Positions 56,888-64,000 of a stretch of DNA of 64,000 nucleotides are shown here, piece after piece (within the stretch, counting starts at the first letter, position 1; every line of letters begins with the position of its first letter). The stretch is from positions 1 through 64,000 of the forward strand of contig CAYGJL010000006.1 in the NCBI GenBank assembly GCA_964350145.1, read 5' to 3'. The notes under the pieces are model-generated. The model saw nothing but the letters and a program-made list of their open reading frames with translations. It searched no databases and was not told the origin of the DNA. The DNA is from JACDCY01 sp964350145 (lineage in GTDB: Bacteria; Gemmatimonadota; Gemmatimonadetes; Gemmatimonadales; Gemmatimonadaceae). The translations under genes were made by a program, and so were the position numbers.

Positions 56888-58720
56888 ATGGCGGCACCCG
56901 CAGCTGTTAAAAGCGAACGAATCGGAGACTTGTTGGTCGGCGAAGGGCTGATCACTCAGGAACAGCTCACGCGCGCCATTCAGGAACAGCAGCAGAATGG
57001 CACGCGCATCGGCTACAACCTCATCAAGCTCGGCTTCGTCAAGGAGACGGATCTCACCCGCCTGCTCGCGCGGCGGTACCGAATGCCGGCGGTGGACCTC
57101 AAGGACTTCGAGGTGGACCTGAAGGTCGCCAAGCTCGTGCCGTCCGAGCTGTCCTTGAAGCACCAGCTCCTCGCGCTCAAGCGTGAGGGCCGGACGCTCA
57201 CCGTCGCGGTGACCGACCCCTCGCAGCTCGGCGTGCTCGACGACCTGAAGTTCATCACGGGCTACGAGATATTCCCCGTCGTCGGCGGTGAGTTCACGCT
57301 CCGCGGCATTCTCGAGAAGCACTTAGAGTCAACGGACGCGCAGATGGAGTCGCTACTGCACGACATCGGCGACCTCGACCTCGACGACATCGAGGTGGTC
57401 GAGGAGCAGGAAGAGGACATGTCGGCGTCGGCGCTGGCGGTCGCGATCGACCAGGCCCCCGTAGTCAAGTTGATCAACGCGATCCTCACCGACGCCGTGC
57501 ACCGCGGCGCCTCCGACATCCACTTCGAGTGTTTCGAGCACGAGCTGAGAGTCCGCTATCGCGTCGACGGCGCGCTGTCCGAGGTGATGAAGCCGCCGCC
57601 GAAGCTCAAGGCCGCGCTGATCTCGCGCTTCAAGATCATGGCTTCACTGAACATCGCCGAGCGGCGCATCCCGCAGGACGGGCGCATCAAGCTCAAGATC
57701 GGCAACCGGGTCATCGACTTCCGTGTCTCGACGCTGCCCACGCTCTTCGGCGAGAAGGTGGTGCTGCGAATTCTCGACAAGGGAAACCTGACGCTCGACC
57801 TGGAGAAGTTCGGCATCGAGCCGCGATCCGAGGAGCAGCTGATGGACGCGATCTCGAATCCGTACGGCATGGTGCTGGTCACCGGCCCCACCGGCTCGGG
57901 AAAGACGACGACGCTCTATTCCGCCCTGTCGAAGATCAACAACATCGACGTCAACATCATGACGGCCGAGGACCCGGTCGAGTACAATTTGTTCGGTATC
58001 AACCAGGTGCAGGTGCGCTCGGAAATCGGGCTCGATTTCGCGGCGGCGCTGCGGGCGTTCCTCCGGCAGGATCCGAACATCATCATGGTTGGCGAGGTCC
58101 GCGACCTCGAGACCGGCGGCATCGCGATCAAGGCCGCGCTGACGGGTCATCTCGTGCTCTCCACGCTGCACACCAACTCGGCGCCGGAGACGATCACGCG
58201 TTTGTTGGACATGGGCCTCGAGCCGTTCAACGTCGCGTCGGCGCTGAACCTGGTCCTCGCCCAGCGGCTCGTGCGCAAGATCTGCTCGGGTTGCAAGGAG
58301 AAATACGAGCCCGACGACATCGAGCTCGCGACCGCGAAGGTGGAGCGGCAGACGACCCTGCGGGAGCTGCGCTTCACGCAGGACTCGCTGGACGGGGCGC
58401 GACCGAACGCCACGCCGGAAGCCGCGCCGTACTGGGCCAAGATCAGCCTCGACACGAGGATCGGCGACGTGCCCGTTTTCCGCGGCAAGGGATGCGACGA
58501 GTGCCAGGGGAGCGGATTCAAGGGTCGGCAGGGGCTGTACGAGGTGATGTACATGACGCCGGCGCTGCGGCGGCGCATTCTGATGAACGAAGGAGCGGCC
58601 GAGCTGCAGAACGCCGCGATCAACGACGGCATGCTCACGCTGCGCATGGACGGCTGGCTCAAGGTGATGAAGGGCATCACATCGATCGACCAGATGATTC
58701 GCGAGACGAGCGCGACGTGA
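56888..58720 (+). CDS. pilB: type IV pilus assembly ATPase PilB
   Basis: This 610-aa AAA-type secretion ATPase starts at ATG 56888, selected because the MshEN/T2SSE_N domain (RIGDLLVGEGLITQEQL) begins just inside. Walker A GPTGSGKT is at 333-340 (Lys339), and the Asp box and Walker B region (DPNIIMVGEVRDLET) follow. The zinc tetracysteine CSGC...CDEC is present in the C-terminal part. It extends pili by adding PilA. It is followed 22 bp later by pilT, so the operon is pilB-pilT-pilC. Confidence 0.95.
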   Translation: MAAPAAVKSERIGDLLVGEGLITQEQLTRAIQEQQQNGTRIGYNLIKLGFVKETDLTRLLARRYRMPAVDLKDFEVDLKVAKLVPSELSLKHQLLALKREGRTLTVAVTDPSQLGVLDDLKFITGYEIFPVVGGEFTLRGILEKHLESTDAQMESLLHDIGDLDLDDIEVVEEQEEDMSASALAVAIDQAPVVKLINAILTDAVHRGASDIHFECFEHELRVRYRVDGALSEVMKPPPKLKAALISRFKIMASLNIAERRIPQDGRIKLKIGNRVIDFRVSTLPTLFGEKVVLRILDKGNLTLDLEKFGIEPRSEEQLMDAISNPYGMVLVTGPTGSGKTTTLYSALSKINNIDVNIMTAEDPVEYNLFGINQVQVRSEIGLDFAAALRAFLRQDPNIIMVGEVRDLETGGIAIKAALTGHLVLSTLHTNSAPETITRLLDMGLEPFNVASALNLVLAQRLVRKICSGCKEKYEPDDIELATAKVERQTTLRELRFTQDSLDGARPNATPEAAPYWAKISLDTRIGDVPVFRGKGCDECQGSGFKGRQGLYEVMYMTPALRRRILMNEGAAELQNAAINDGMLTLRMDGWLKVMKGITSIDQMIRETSAT

Positions 58721-58742
58721 CACTACTTCAACGGGCCACTAG

Positions 58743-59978
58743 ATGACGGGACCGAATCCGACGTTCACGCCGTCAGCTCCTCATTCCGGAGCCGCCGCCC
58801 CGATCGCGTCCGGATCGGCGCCGCTCGCCACCGGAGTGAACCTCCGGCAGCTGCTCGACGAGATGGCCGAGCGCGGTGCTTCCGATCTGCACGTCGTCGC
58901 CGGCGAGCGGCCCAAGCTGCGGATCGACGGCGAGATCGTGGACTCGAACATCGACTACGCCCTCGCGCCGAAGGACACGCTCCAGCTCGCCTACTCCGTG
59001 CTGACGGAGAACCAGAAGAAGCGATTCGAGCAGGAAGACGAGCTCGATTTCTCGTTCGGCATCGCGAACCTCGCGCGCTTCCGCGGCAACTGCTTCAAGC
59101 AGCGCGGCTGCGTGTCGATGGTGATCCGGCAGATCCCGTTCACCATCCAGACCTTCGACGAGCTCGGCCTCCCCGCAGTGATCGCCAAGATGGCGGAGAA
59201 GCCGCGCGGTCTCGTGCTCGTCACCGGCCCGACGGGCTCCGGCAAGTCCACGACGCTCGCGGCGATGATCGACAAGATCAACCGCGAGCGGCGGGCGCAC
59301 ATCATCACCGTCGAGGATCCGATCGAGTTCATCCACAAGCACCAGCTCTCGATCATCAACCAGCGCGAGATCGGGACCGACACCAAGACCTTTGCCAACG
59401 CACTGAAGTACGCGCTACGCGAGGACCCGGACGTCTTGCTCATCGGCGAGATGCGGGACCTGGAGACGATCCAGGCGGCGCTCACCATCGCCGAGACCGG
59501 CCACCTCGCGTTCGCGACGCTTCACACGAACTCCGCGGCGGAGGCGATCAACCGCATCATCGACGTCTTCCCGTCGCACCAGCAGTCGCAGGTGCGCGCG
59601 CAGCTGGCGTTCGTGCTCGAGGGCGTGATCACGCAGACGCTGCTCCCGAAGGCGCAGGGCCGCGGGCGCGTGATGGCCGCCGAGCTGCTGGTGGTGACGC
59701 CGGCGATCCGCGCGCTGATCCGCGACGACAAGGTGCACCAGATCTACTCCGCGATGCAGTCCGGGAAGAAGTTCGGCATGCAGACGCTGAACGACGCGCT
59801 GTACAGCCTGTACATGAGCCGGCAGGTTGCGGTGGAGGAGTGCCTCCGCGTGACCAGCGACCAGACAGAGTTCCTGCGGATGATCGGGCTCACGCCGGAG
59901 GAAGTCGCGGAAGGGAAGACGACGCCGTCCGCGTCGCGTCCCGTCGCAGCCGGCGCGGCAGGCGCGGGGCGGAGATAA
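58743..59978 (+). CDS. pilT: type IV pilus retraction ATPase PilT
   Basis: This 411-aa protein has an N-terminal ~35-residue Ala/Pro leader longer than usual, then the PilT core: RGASDLHVVAGERPKLRIDGE, Walker A GPTGSGKS (162-169, Lys168), DPDVLLIGEMRDLETI and the AIRALIRD motif (AIRNLIRE in model PilT). It disassembles pili to generate force. The next gene, pilC, starts 3 bp later. PilU is not present, so a single retraction motor is likely in this locus. Confidence 0.95.
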   Translation: MTGPNPTFTPSAPHSGAAAPIASGSAPLATGVNLRQLLDEMAERGASDLHVVAGERPKLRIDGEIVDSNIDYALAPKDTLQLAYSVLTENQKKRFEQEDELDFSFGIANLARFRGNCFKQRGCVSMVIRQIPFTIQTFDELGLPAVIAKMAEKPRGLVLVTGPTGSGKSTTLAAMIDKINRERRAHIITVEDPIEFIHKHQLSIINQREIGTDTKTFANALKYALREDPDVLLIGEMRDLETIQAALTIAETGHLAFATLHTNSAAEAINRIIDVFPSHQQSQVRAQLAFVLEGVITQTLLPKAQGRGRVMAAELLVVTPAIRALIRDDKVHQIYSAMQSGKKFGMQTLNDALYSLYMSRQVAVEECLRVTSDQTEFLRMIGLTPEEVAEGKTTPSASRPVAAGAAGAGRR

Positions 59979-59981
59979 GCC

Positions 59982-61175
59982 GTGCCGATCTTCACCTACA
60001 CCGCGCGCGCCACCAACGGCGACCTCAAGACCGCGACGATCGAGGCGGCATCGCGGGACGCCGTCATCGCGCAGCTCCGCAAGATGCGGCTCGCCGTTGT
60101 CAAGATCGACGAGAACGCGCAGAAATCGACCAGGAAGGGCTCGATCAAGATCCGCGACATCGTCGTCTTCACCCGCCAGTTCTCGACGATGGTGAACGCC
60201 GGCCTGCCGCTGGTGCAGGCGCTGGACATTCTCGCGAAGCAGACAGAGAACAAGACGCTCTCCAGCGTGACGCGCCAGGTGATGTTCGACGTCGAGTCGG
60301 GCTACACGCTGGCCGACTCAATGGCTAAGCACCCACGTGCGTTCACGTCGCTGTACACGAACATGGTGGCTGCGGGCGAAGCGGGCGGTATCCTCGACGT
60401 CATCCTGAACCGGCTCGCGACGTTCCTGGAGAAGAACGACAAGCTGATCAGAAAGGTGAAGGGCGCGATGATCTACCCGGCGTCCATTCTCGGCGTCGCT
60501 ATCGGCGCGATCGCCATCCTGCTGATCTTCGTCATTCCGACGTTCGAGGACATGTTCGCTTCGGTTGGTGTGCCGCTGCCGTTCGCCACGCGGATCGTCA
60601 TCGGCATGTCCCAGGGGCTGCAGTCGTACTGGTGGGCAATCATCCTTGCGGCCGTCGGTGCGGTCATCTTTCTGAAGCGCTACTACGCGAGTCCGAACGG
60701 CAAGCTCGTCATAGACCGGATGCTGCTCAAGATGCCGGTCCTCGGCGATGTCCTCCGGAAGTCGTCCGTGTCGCGCTTCACGCGGACGCTCGGAACCCTG
60801 ATCGCATCGGGCGTGAGCATCCTCGAGGGACTCGAGATCACCGCCCGCACCGCGGGCAACCGCGTCGTGCAGGACGCGATCATGGCCTCGCGCGCGTCCA
60901 TCGCCGGCGGTGAGACGATCGCCGCGCCGCTCGCCAAGTCGGGCGTTTTCCCGCCGATGGTGATCTCCATGATCTCCGTCGGCGAGTCCACGGGCGGACT
61001 GGACGAGATGCTGTCCAAGATCGCCGACTTTTACGACGACGAGGTGGATGCGGCCGTGGGCGGACTGCTCTCACTGCTCGAGCCGATGATGATCGTGTTC
61101 CTGGGAATGGGCGTGGGCGGAATGATCATGGCGATGTACCTGCCGATCTTTGACATGGTGAACGCGGTTCAATAG
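59982..61175 (+). CDS. pilC: type IV pilus inner-membrane platform protein PilC
   Basis: This 397-aa inner-membrane protein has the two T2SSF domains of the family. FTRQFSTMVNAGLPLVQALDIL starts the first and RFTRTLGTLIASGVSILEGLEI the second, each followed by a membrane helix pair (AIAILLIFVIPTFEDMFA; MIVFLGMGVGGMIMAMYLPIFDM). It transmits force between PilB/PilT and the pilus. GTG 59982 (VPIFTYTARATNG) is the expected start. Confidence 0.95.
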   Translation: MPIFTYTARATNGDLKTATIEAASRDAVIAQLRKMRLAVVKIDENAQKSTRKGSIKIRDIVVFTRQFSTMVNAGLPLVQALDILAKQTENKTLSSVTRQVMFDVESGYTLADSMAKHPRAFTSLYTNMVAAGEAGGILDVILNRLATFLEKNDKLIRKVKGAMIYPASILGVAIGAIAILLIFVIPTFEDMFASVGVPLPFATRIVIGMSQGLQSYWWAIILAAVGAVIFLKRYYASPNGKLVIDRMLLKMPVLGDVLRKSSVSRFTRTLGTLIASGVSILEGLEITARTAGNRVVQDAIMASRASIAGGETIAAPLAKSGVFPPMVISMISVGESTGGLDEMLSKIADFYDDEVDAAVGGLLSLLEPMMIVFLGMGVGGMIMAMYLPIFDMVNAVQ

Positions 61176-61220
61176 CTCCGCCGGAATGCGGCTTAGCTTG
61201 CGACCCCATGAGAGATCCGC

Positions 61221-62024
61221 ATGATCGGTAATTCGCCTGATATAGACGAAGAGACTCCGAGCGCCCGCTGGCGCGAGCTTGCCCGCCTCGAGCGCTGGCT
61301 GGACAAACCCATGCTCGCGCTCGCGATCGTCTGGCTGGTCCTCGTGGTTCTCGAGCTCACGGCCGGCCTCTCCCCCTTCATGGAACGGGTCGGTATCGCG
61401 ATCTGGATCGCGTTCATCGGCGACTTCATTCTGCGGCTCGTCATCGCGCCCGACCGCGTCCGCTACCTGCGGGCAAACTGGCTGACCGCGATATCGCTCG
61501 TGGTTCCCGCCCTCCGGATATTCCGTGCCTTCCGCGCGTTGCGGGTGCTGCGCGCCGCGCGGGCCGCGCGCGGGTTCAGGCTCGTGCGCGTCGTCGGCGC
61601 GGTGAACCGCGGGATGAACCGCCTCGGCGACGCCATGCAACGAAAGGGGTTCGGCTACGTCGTCGCGCTCACGCTGCTTGTCACGGTGCTCGGCGCGGCG
61701 GGGATGTACGCGTTCGAGCGCGGCGCCGGCGGTCCAGCCGGGATCACCGACTTTCCGTCCGCCCTGTGGTGGACGGCGATGATCATCACCACGATGGGCT
61801 CGGGCTACTGGCCCGTGACACCGGAAGGGCGGATACTCTGCGTGCTCCTCTCACTGTACGCGCTCGGCATACTCGGCTATCTCGCCGCCGCACTCGCGGC
61901 GTATTTCGTGGGGCGGGACGAGGAGCTGGCGGAACAACACGGGAAGTCTGCGCAGCTCGAGCGGTTGATAGCCGAGGTAGCGGACCTTCGCGCGGAAATC
62001 AGGGAGCTGCGGCCGCGCGGCTGA
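61221..62024 (+). CDS. voltage-gated-type ion channel with atypical selectivity filter
   Basis: This 267-aa protein has six helices. Helix 4 carries arginine at every third residue (RIFRAFRALRVLRAARAARG), as in a voltage sensor. The pore loop is SALWWTAMIITTMGSGYWPVTPEGR: the usual TVGYGD filter is replaced by TMGSGYWP, so K+ selectivity is not assured. A C-terminal coiled-coil-like segment (SAQLERLIAEVADLRAEIREL) may help tetramerisation. It overlaps the convergent acr3 gene by 26 bp. Confidence 0.87.
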   Translation: MIGNSPDIDEETPSARWRELARLERWLDKPMLALAIVWLVLVVLELTAGLSPFMERVGIAIWIAFIGDFILRLVIAPDRVRYLRANWLTAISLVVPALRIFRAFRALRVLRAARAARGFRLVRVVGAVNRGMNRLGDAMQRKGFGYVVALTLLVTVLGAAGMYAFERGAGGPAGITDFPSALWWTAMIITTMGSGYWPVTPEGRILCVLLSLYALGILGYLAAALAAYFVGRDEELAEQHGKSAQLERLIAEVADLRAEIRELRPRG

Positions 62025-63105
62025 CAGGCTCGCCACCGATGGCCGTGTCCGGGTCGAAGCCGAAGTACCGCCGCCCGGCCCACAGCGACGCGTACACCAA
62101 TCCAATCAGCGCCGGCACTTCCACCAGCGGCCCCACGACCGCGGCCAGCGCTTCGCCAGAGCCGATGCCGAAGGTCGCCACCGCGACGGCGATCGCCAGC
62201 TCGAAGTTGTTCCCGGCCGCGGTGAACGAGAGCGAGGCCGTCTCCCGGTAGCCGAAGCCGAAGCGCATCGACAGCCAGAACGCGAGCCCGAACATCACGA
62301 AGAAGTAAACGAGCAGTGGTGCCGCGATCCGGAGCACGTCTAGCGGGAGCTCGATTATCCGGTCGCCCTGCATCGCGAACATGAGCACGATAGTGTACAG
62401 CAGTCCGAGCAGAGCGGTGGGTCCGAATCTGGGCATGAACACGCCGTCGTACCACGCCGCGCCCCGGCGGGCAACCAGGATCCGGCGCGTGAGATATCCG
62501 GCAGCCAGCGGTATCCCGAGGAAGATCAGCACGCTCTTCGCGATCTCCCACATCGAGACATTTACCACGGCGGTCTCCGCCCCGAACCATGTAGGAACCA
62601 CGCCGAGAAAAAGCCAGGCCAGAAAGCTGTACGTTAGAATCTGAAACAGTGAGTTGAGCGCGACGAGCACGGCGGCCAGCTCGCCCGAGCCGCTGGCCAG
62701 CGAGTTCCAGATCAGCACCATCGCAATGCAGCGCGCGAGCCCGATCAGGATGAGTCCGGTGCGGTACTCCGGCATGTCTGGAAGGAAGATCCACGCGAGC
62801 GCAAGCATGACGAGCGGGCCGAGCACCCAATTGAACAGGAGCGACGTGCCGAGGAGCCTCGTGTCGCGCACGTGACTGCCAATCGTCTCGTACCGCACCT
62901 TGGCGAGCACGGGGTACATCATCCAGAGCAGGCCGATCGCGATGGGGACCGACACTCCCGCGACTTGCACGCGGTCGAGCGACGCACCGAGGCCGGGCGC
63001 CGTCCTGCCAAGCAGTACTCCCGCCGCCATAGCGCTGAGAATCCACAGCGGCAGGAACCGGTCCAGCGTGGAGAGATGTCGAAGTACCGGAGCGCTCGCT
63101 GTCAT
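61999..63105 (-). CDS. acr3: ACR3-family arsenite efflux permease
   Basis: This 368-aa inner-membrane transporter has ten helices and the family-defining GLARCIAMVLIWNSLASG with its conserved Cys, plus GRTAPGL near the start and ATFGIGSGEALAAVVGPLVEVP near the end. It exports As(III) (and possibly Sb(III)) by proton exchange. No ArsR, ArsC or ArsM gene lies beside it, so regulation or other steps are elsewhere. It diverges from the gene at 63233 across a perfect hairpin. Acr3 is distinct from ArsB. Confidence 0.93.
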   Translation of the reverse strand: MTASAPVLRHLSTLDRFLPLWILSAMAAGVLLGRTAPGLGASLDRVQVAGVSVPIAIGLLWMMYPVLAKVRYETIGSHVRDTRLLGTSLLFNWVLGPLVMLALAWIFLPDMPEYRTGLILIGLARCIAMVLIWNSLASGSGELAAVLVALNSLFQILTYSFLAWLFLGVVPTWFGAETAVVNVSMWEIAKSVLIFLGIPLAAGYLTRRILVARRGAAWYDGVFMPRFGPTALLGLLYTIVLMFAMQGDRIIELPLDVLRIAAPLLVYFFVMFGLAFWLSMRFGFGYRETASLSFTAAGNNFELAIAVAVATFGIGSGEALAAVVGPLVEVPALIGLVYASLWAGRRYFGFDPDTAIGGEPVSRAAAAP

Positions 63106-63157
63106 CGGCGTCCAATTTACCGGAGCGCGGCGCGGTCCGCGCCCGACCAGTGCCGTC

Positions 63158-63189
63158 CGGCCGGTTTCGGCTGTTGCCGAAACCGGCCG
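63158..63189. promoter_or_regulatory. perfect hairpin in a divergent intergenic region
   Basis: CGGCCGGTTTCGGC (63158-63171) and GCCGAAACCGGCCG (63176-63189) pair exactly over 14 bp with loop TGTT. No T-run is present. It lies upstream of both acr3 (minus) and the small membrane gene (plus), so it may be an operator, leader structure or cruciform rather than a terminator. Confidence 0.55.
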
Positions 63190-63232
63190 CCCGTCAACCC
63201 CGTAGTTGGGTGGTACCTCTCACGGAGCCGTC

Positions 63233-63445
63233 ATGCGTTTCAGCGTACTTGGCAAGTTCCTGCTCGGAATCGGAATCTTCTTCGCCGGTGCCGCGGCAGT
63301 CGGAATGCTGCTCGGCTTCGTTCCATGGCTAGCTCCGTTCATAGTCGGCCTGGTCTTCTTCAAGTTCATCTTCGTTCTGGCCGCGATCCTCATGCTCGCC
63401 GGCGGTGTGGCGTGGTACTACGCGCAGCAGAACAACGAGGCCTGA
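63233..63445 (+). CDS. small two-helix membrane protein
   Basis: This 70-aa protein starts at ATG 63233, with GGAG just upstream. Two hydrophobic helices (FLLGIGIFFAGAAAVGMLLG, LVFFKFIFVLAAILMLAGGVAWYY) are separated by a short loop, and a polar QQNNEA tail follows. I do not recognise a family. The stop is 4 bp from the convergent TonB-like gene. Codon composition fits a real gene, but the function is unknown. Confidence 0.62.
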   Translation: MRFSVLGKFLLGIGIFFAGAAAVGMLLGFVPWLAPFIVGLVFFKFIFVLAAILMLAGGVAWYYAQQNNEA

Positions 63446-63449
63446 CGCG

Positions 63450-64000
63450 CTAACCGCGCAGCTCGAACACGAACCGCTGCTCCACTAGCTGTCGCACGGT
63501 CCCGCCGCCGACGCGGGCGGGCCGGTACCGCGCCCGGCGCAGGTAGGTCCGTACCGCCGAGGTGAACTCGTCGCTCGTGGACTCGAGGATTTTTACCTCC
63601 CTCTCCACGCGGCCGCGAGCATCCACGATGAACCTCACCGTCACGAAACCCGAGAGGCCCTGCCGGATTGCGCGCTCAGGGTAGGCGGGACCCGACTGAG
63701 AGAGCGGAGCCGCCGGAACCTCCACTTCGCCCACCTCATACGTGCCGCCGCGACCCGCCGGGCCCGCATCGGCCGGAACGGTACCCTGGACGCCGCTCGC
63801 GAACGGCCGTGCCGGCGCACTCGCCGATGGATCGACGAGCGGCACATCCACGGGCGGGATGCTTACCGGCGTGATCGCCGGTGCTGCGACGGCCTTGGCC
63901 GGGGCTGGAGTGGGAGCCGCCGGCTTCGGAGCGGCGGGTTTCGGTTGTGGGGCGGCCGGAGCGACCGTTGCCGGCCGCTGCTCCGGAACAAAGTAGACGC
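63450..64000 (-). CDS. TonB-like energy transducer, 5' end beyond the window
   Basis: The frame is open to the right edge, so the N-terminal membrane anchor is missing (at least 182 aa visible). A Pro/Ala-rich linker (KPAAPKPAAPTPAPAK-like) spans to about 63850, followed by the C-terminal TonB domain (PAYPERAIRQGLSGFVTVRF, VKILESTSDEFTSAVRTYL, QLVEQRFVFEL). It would transmit inner-membrane energy to TonB-dependent receptors such as the one at 40835. GTG 63851 in the same frame is an internal codon, not a convincing start. Confidence 0.85.
   Translation of the reverse strand, partial: VYFVPEQRPATVAPAAPQPKPAAPKPAAPTPAPAKAVAAPAITPVSIPPVDVPLVDPSASAPARPFASGVQGTVPADAGPAGRGGTYEVGEVEVPAAPLSQSGPAYPERAIRQGLSGFVTVRFIVDARGRVEREVKILESTSDEFTSAVRTYLRRARYRPARVGGGTVRQLVEQRFVFELRG

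Noticed and set aside
1..64000. tRNA, rRNA, riboswitch or prophage
   Set aside because: Reading both strands I found no tRNA cloverleaf, rRNA sequence, riboswitch consensus or phage structural gene that I could support.

Overview
The window is 64 kb of GC-rich, densely packed bacterial chromosome containing about 60 protein-coding genes. I see no rRNA, tRNA, CRISPR array, phage or integrase. The most lineage-specific gene is a very large SprA-type outer-membrane protein (48635-54955), a family known from the Fibrobacteres-Chlorobi-Bacteroidetes (FCB) group. Together with the high GC content, many GTG/TTG starts and abundant M28/M16 peptidases and TonB-type receptors, this suggests Gemmatimonadota or a related GC-rich FCB lineage. 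That assignment is an inference, not a database result. A 100-N scaffold gap with identical 55-bp ends suggests a draft or metagenome assembly.

Layout. 1-7.3 kb: a patatin-ferredoxin fusion, diverging from an M28 peptidase, a kynureninase-like PLP enzyme, pseudouridine-5'-phosphate glycosidase and a two-gene TPR operon. 7.5-15.8 kb: a two-domain M16 peptidase, a membrane-anchored possible TIM-barrel protein, a CDP-alcohol phosphatidyltransferase, an alpha/beta hydrolase and a DsbA-VKOR disulfide-forming pair. 15.9-18.1 kb: acetyl-CoA synthetase and the gap. 18.2-25.7 kb: a PAS protein, a CobA-HemD fusion followed by HemC (tetrapyrrole synthesis), MsrA, a TPR lipoprotein, pyrophosphatase and YggU. 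25.7-32.9 kb: a minus-strand run of seven overlapping genes (DUF92/VTE6-like, B12-binding radical SAM, geranylgeranyl-reductase-like flavoprotein, flavin reductase, methyltransferase, SRPBCC, ketosynthase), probably an uncharacterised lipid or polyketide pathway, with an aquaporin downstream. 33-37 kb: an inverted-repeat-bounded S23-like cassette, an M24 peptidase and two lipoproteins. 37.2-39.3 kb: haem O/A synthesis (CtaB, CtaA) plus a CuA-less COX2-like hairpin protein. 39.3-44.1 kb: an amino-acid permease and a TonB-dependent receptor. 44.2-55.9 kb: an envelope-biogenesis block of MlaD, MlaE, LptG and LptF, diverging from SprA and a glutaminyl-cyclase-like M28 lipoprotein. 56.3-61.2 kb: a ComEA-like protein and the type IV pilus PilB, PilT and PilC. 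61.2-64 kb: an ion channel, an ACR3 arsenite transporter, a small membrane protein and a TonB-like protein cut by the window edge.

Recurring non-coding structures stand out. Several intergenic inverted repeats are built from about 7-bp units, often touching stop codons. Two related palindromic elements lie at 22.9 kb and 55.9 kb. A single S23/IVS-like cassette has 44-bp inverted repeats and an 8-bp flanking direct repeat. Genes within transcription units commonly overlap by 4 bp (ATGA, GTGA or TTGA), implying widespread translational coupling. HemC carries Trp where the cofactor-binding Cys is expected; this needs read-level checking.
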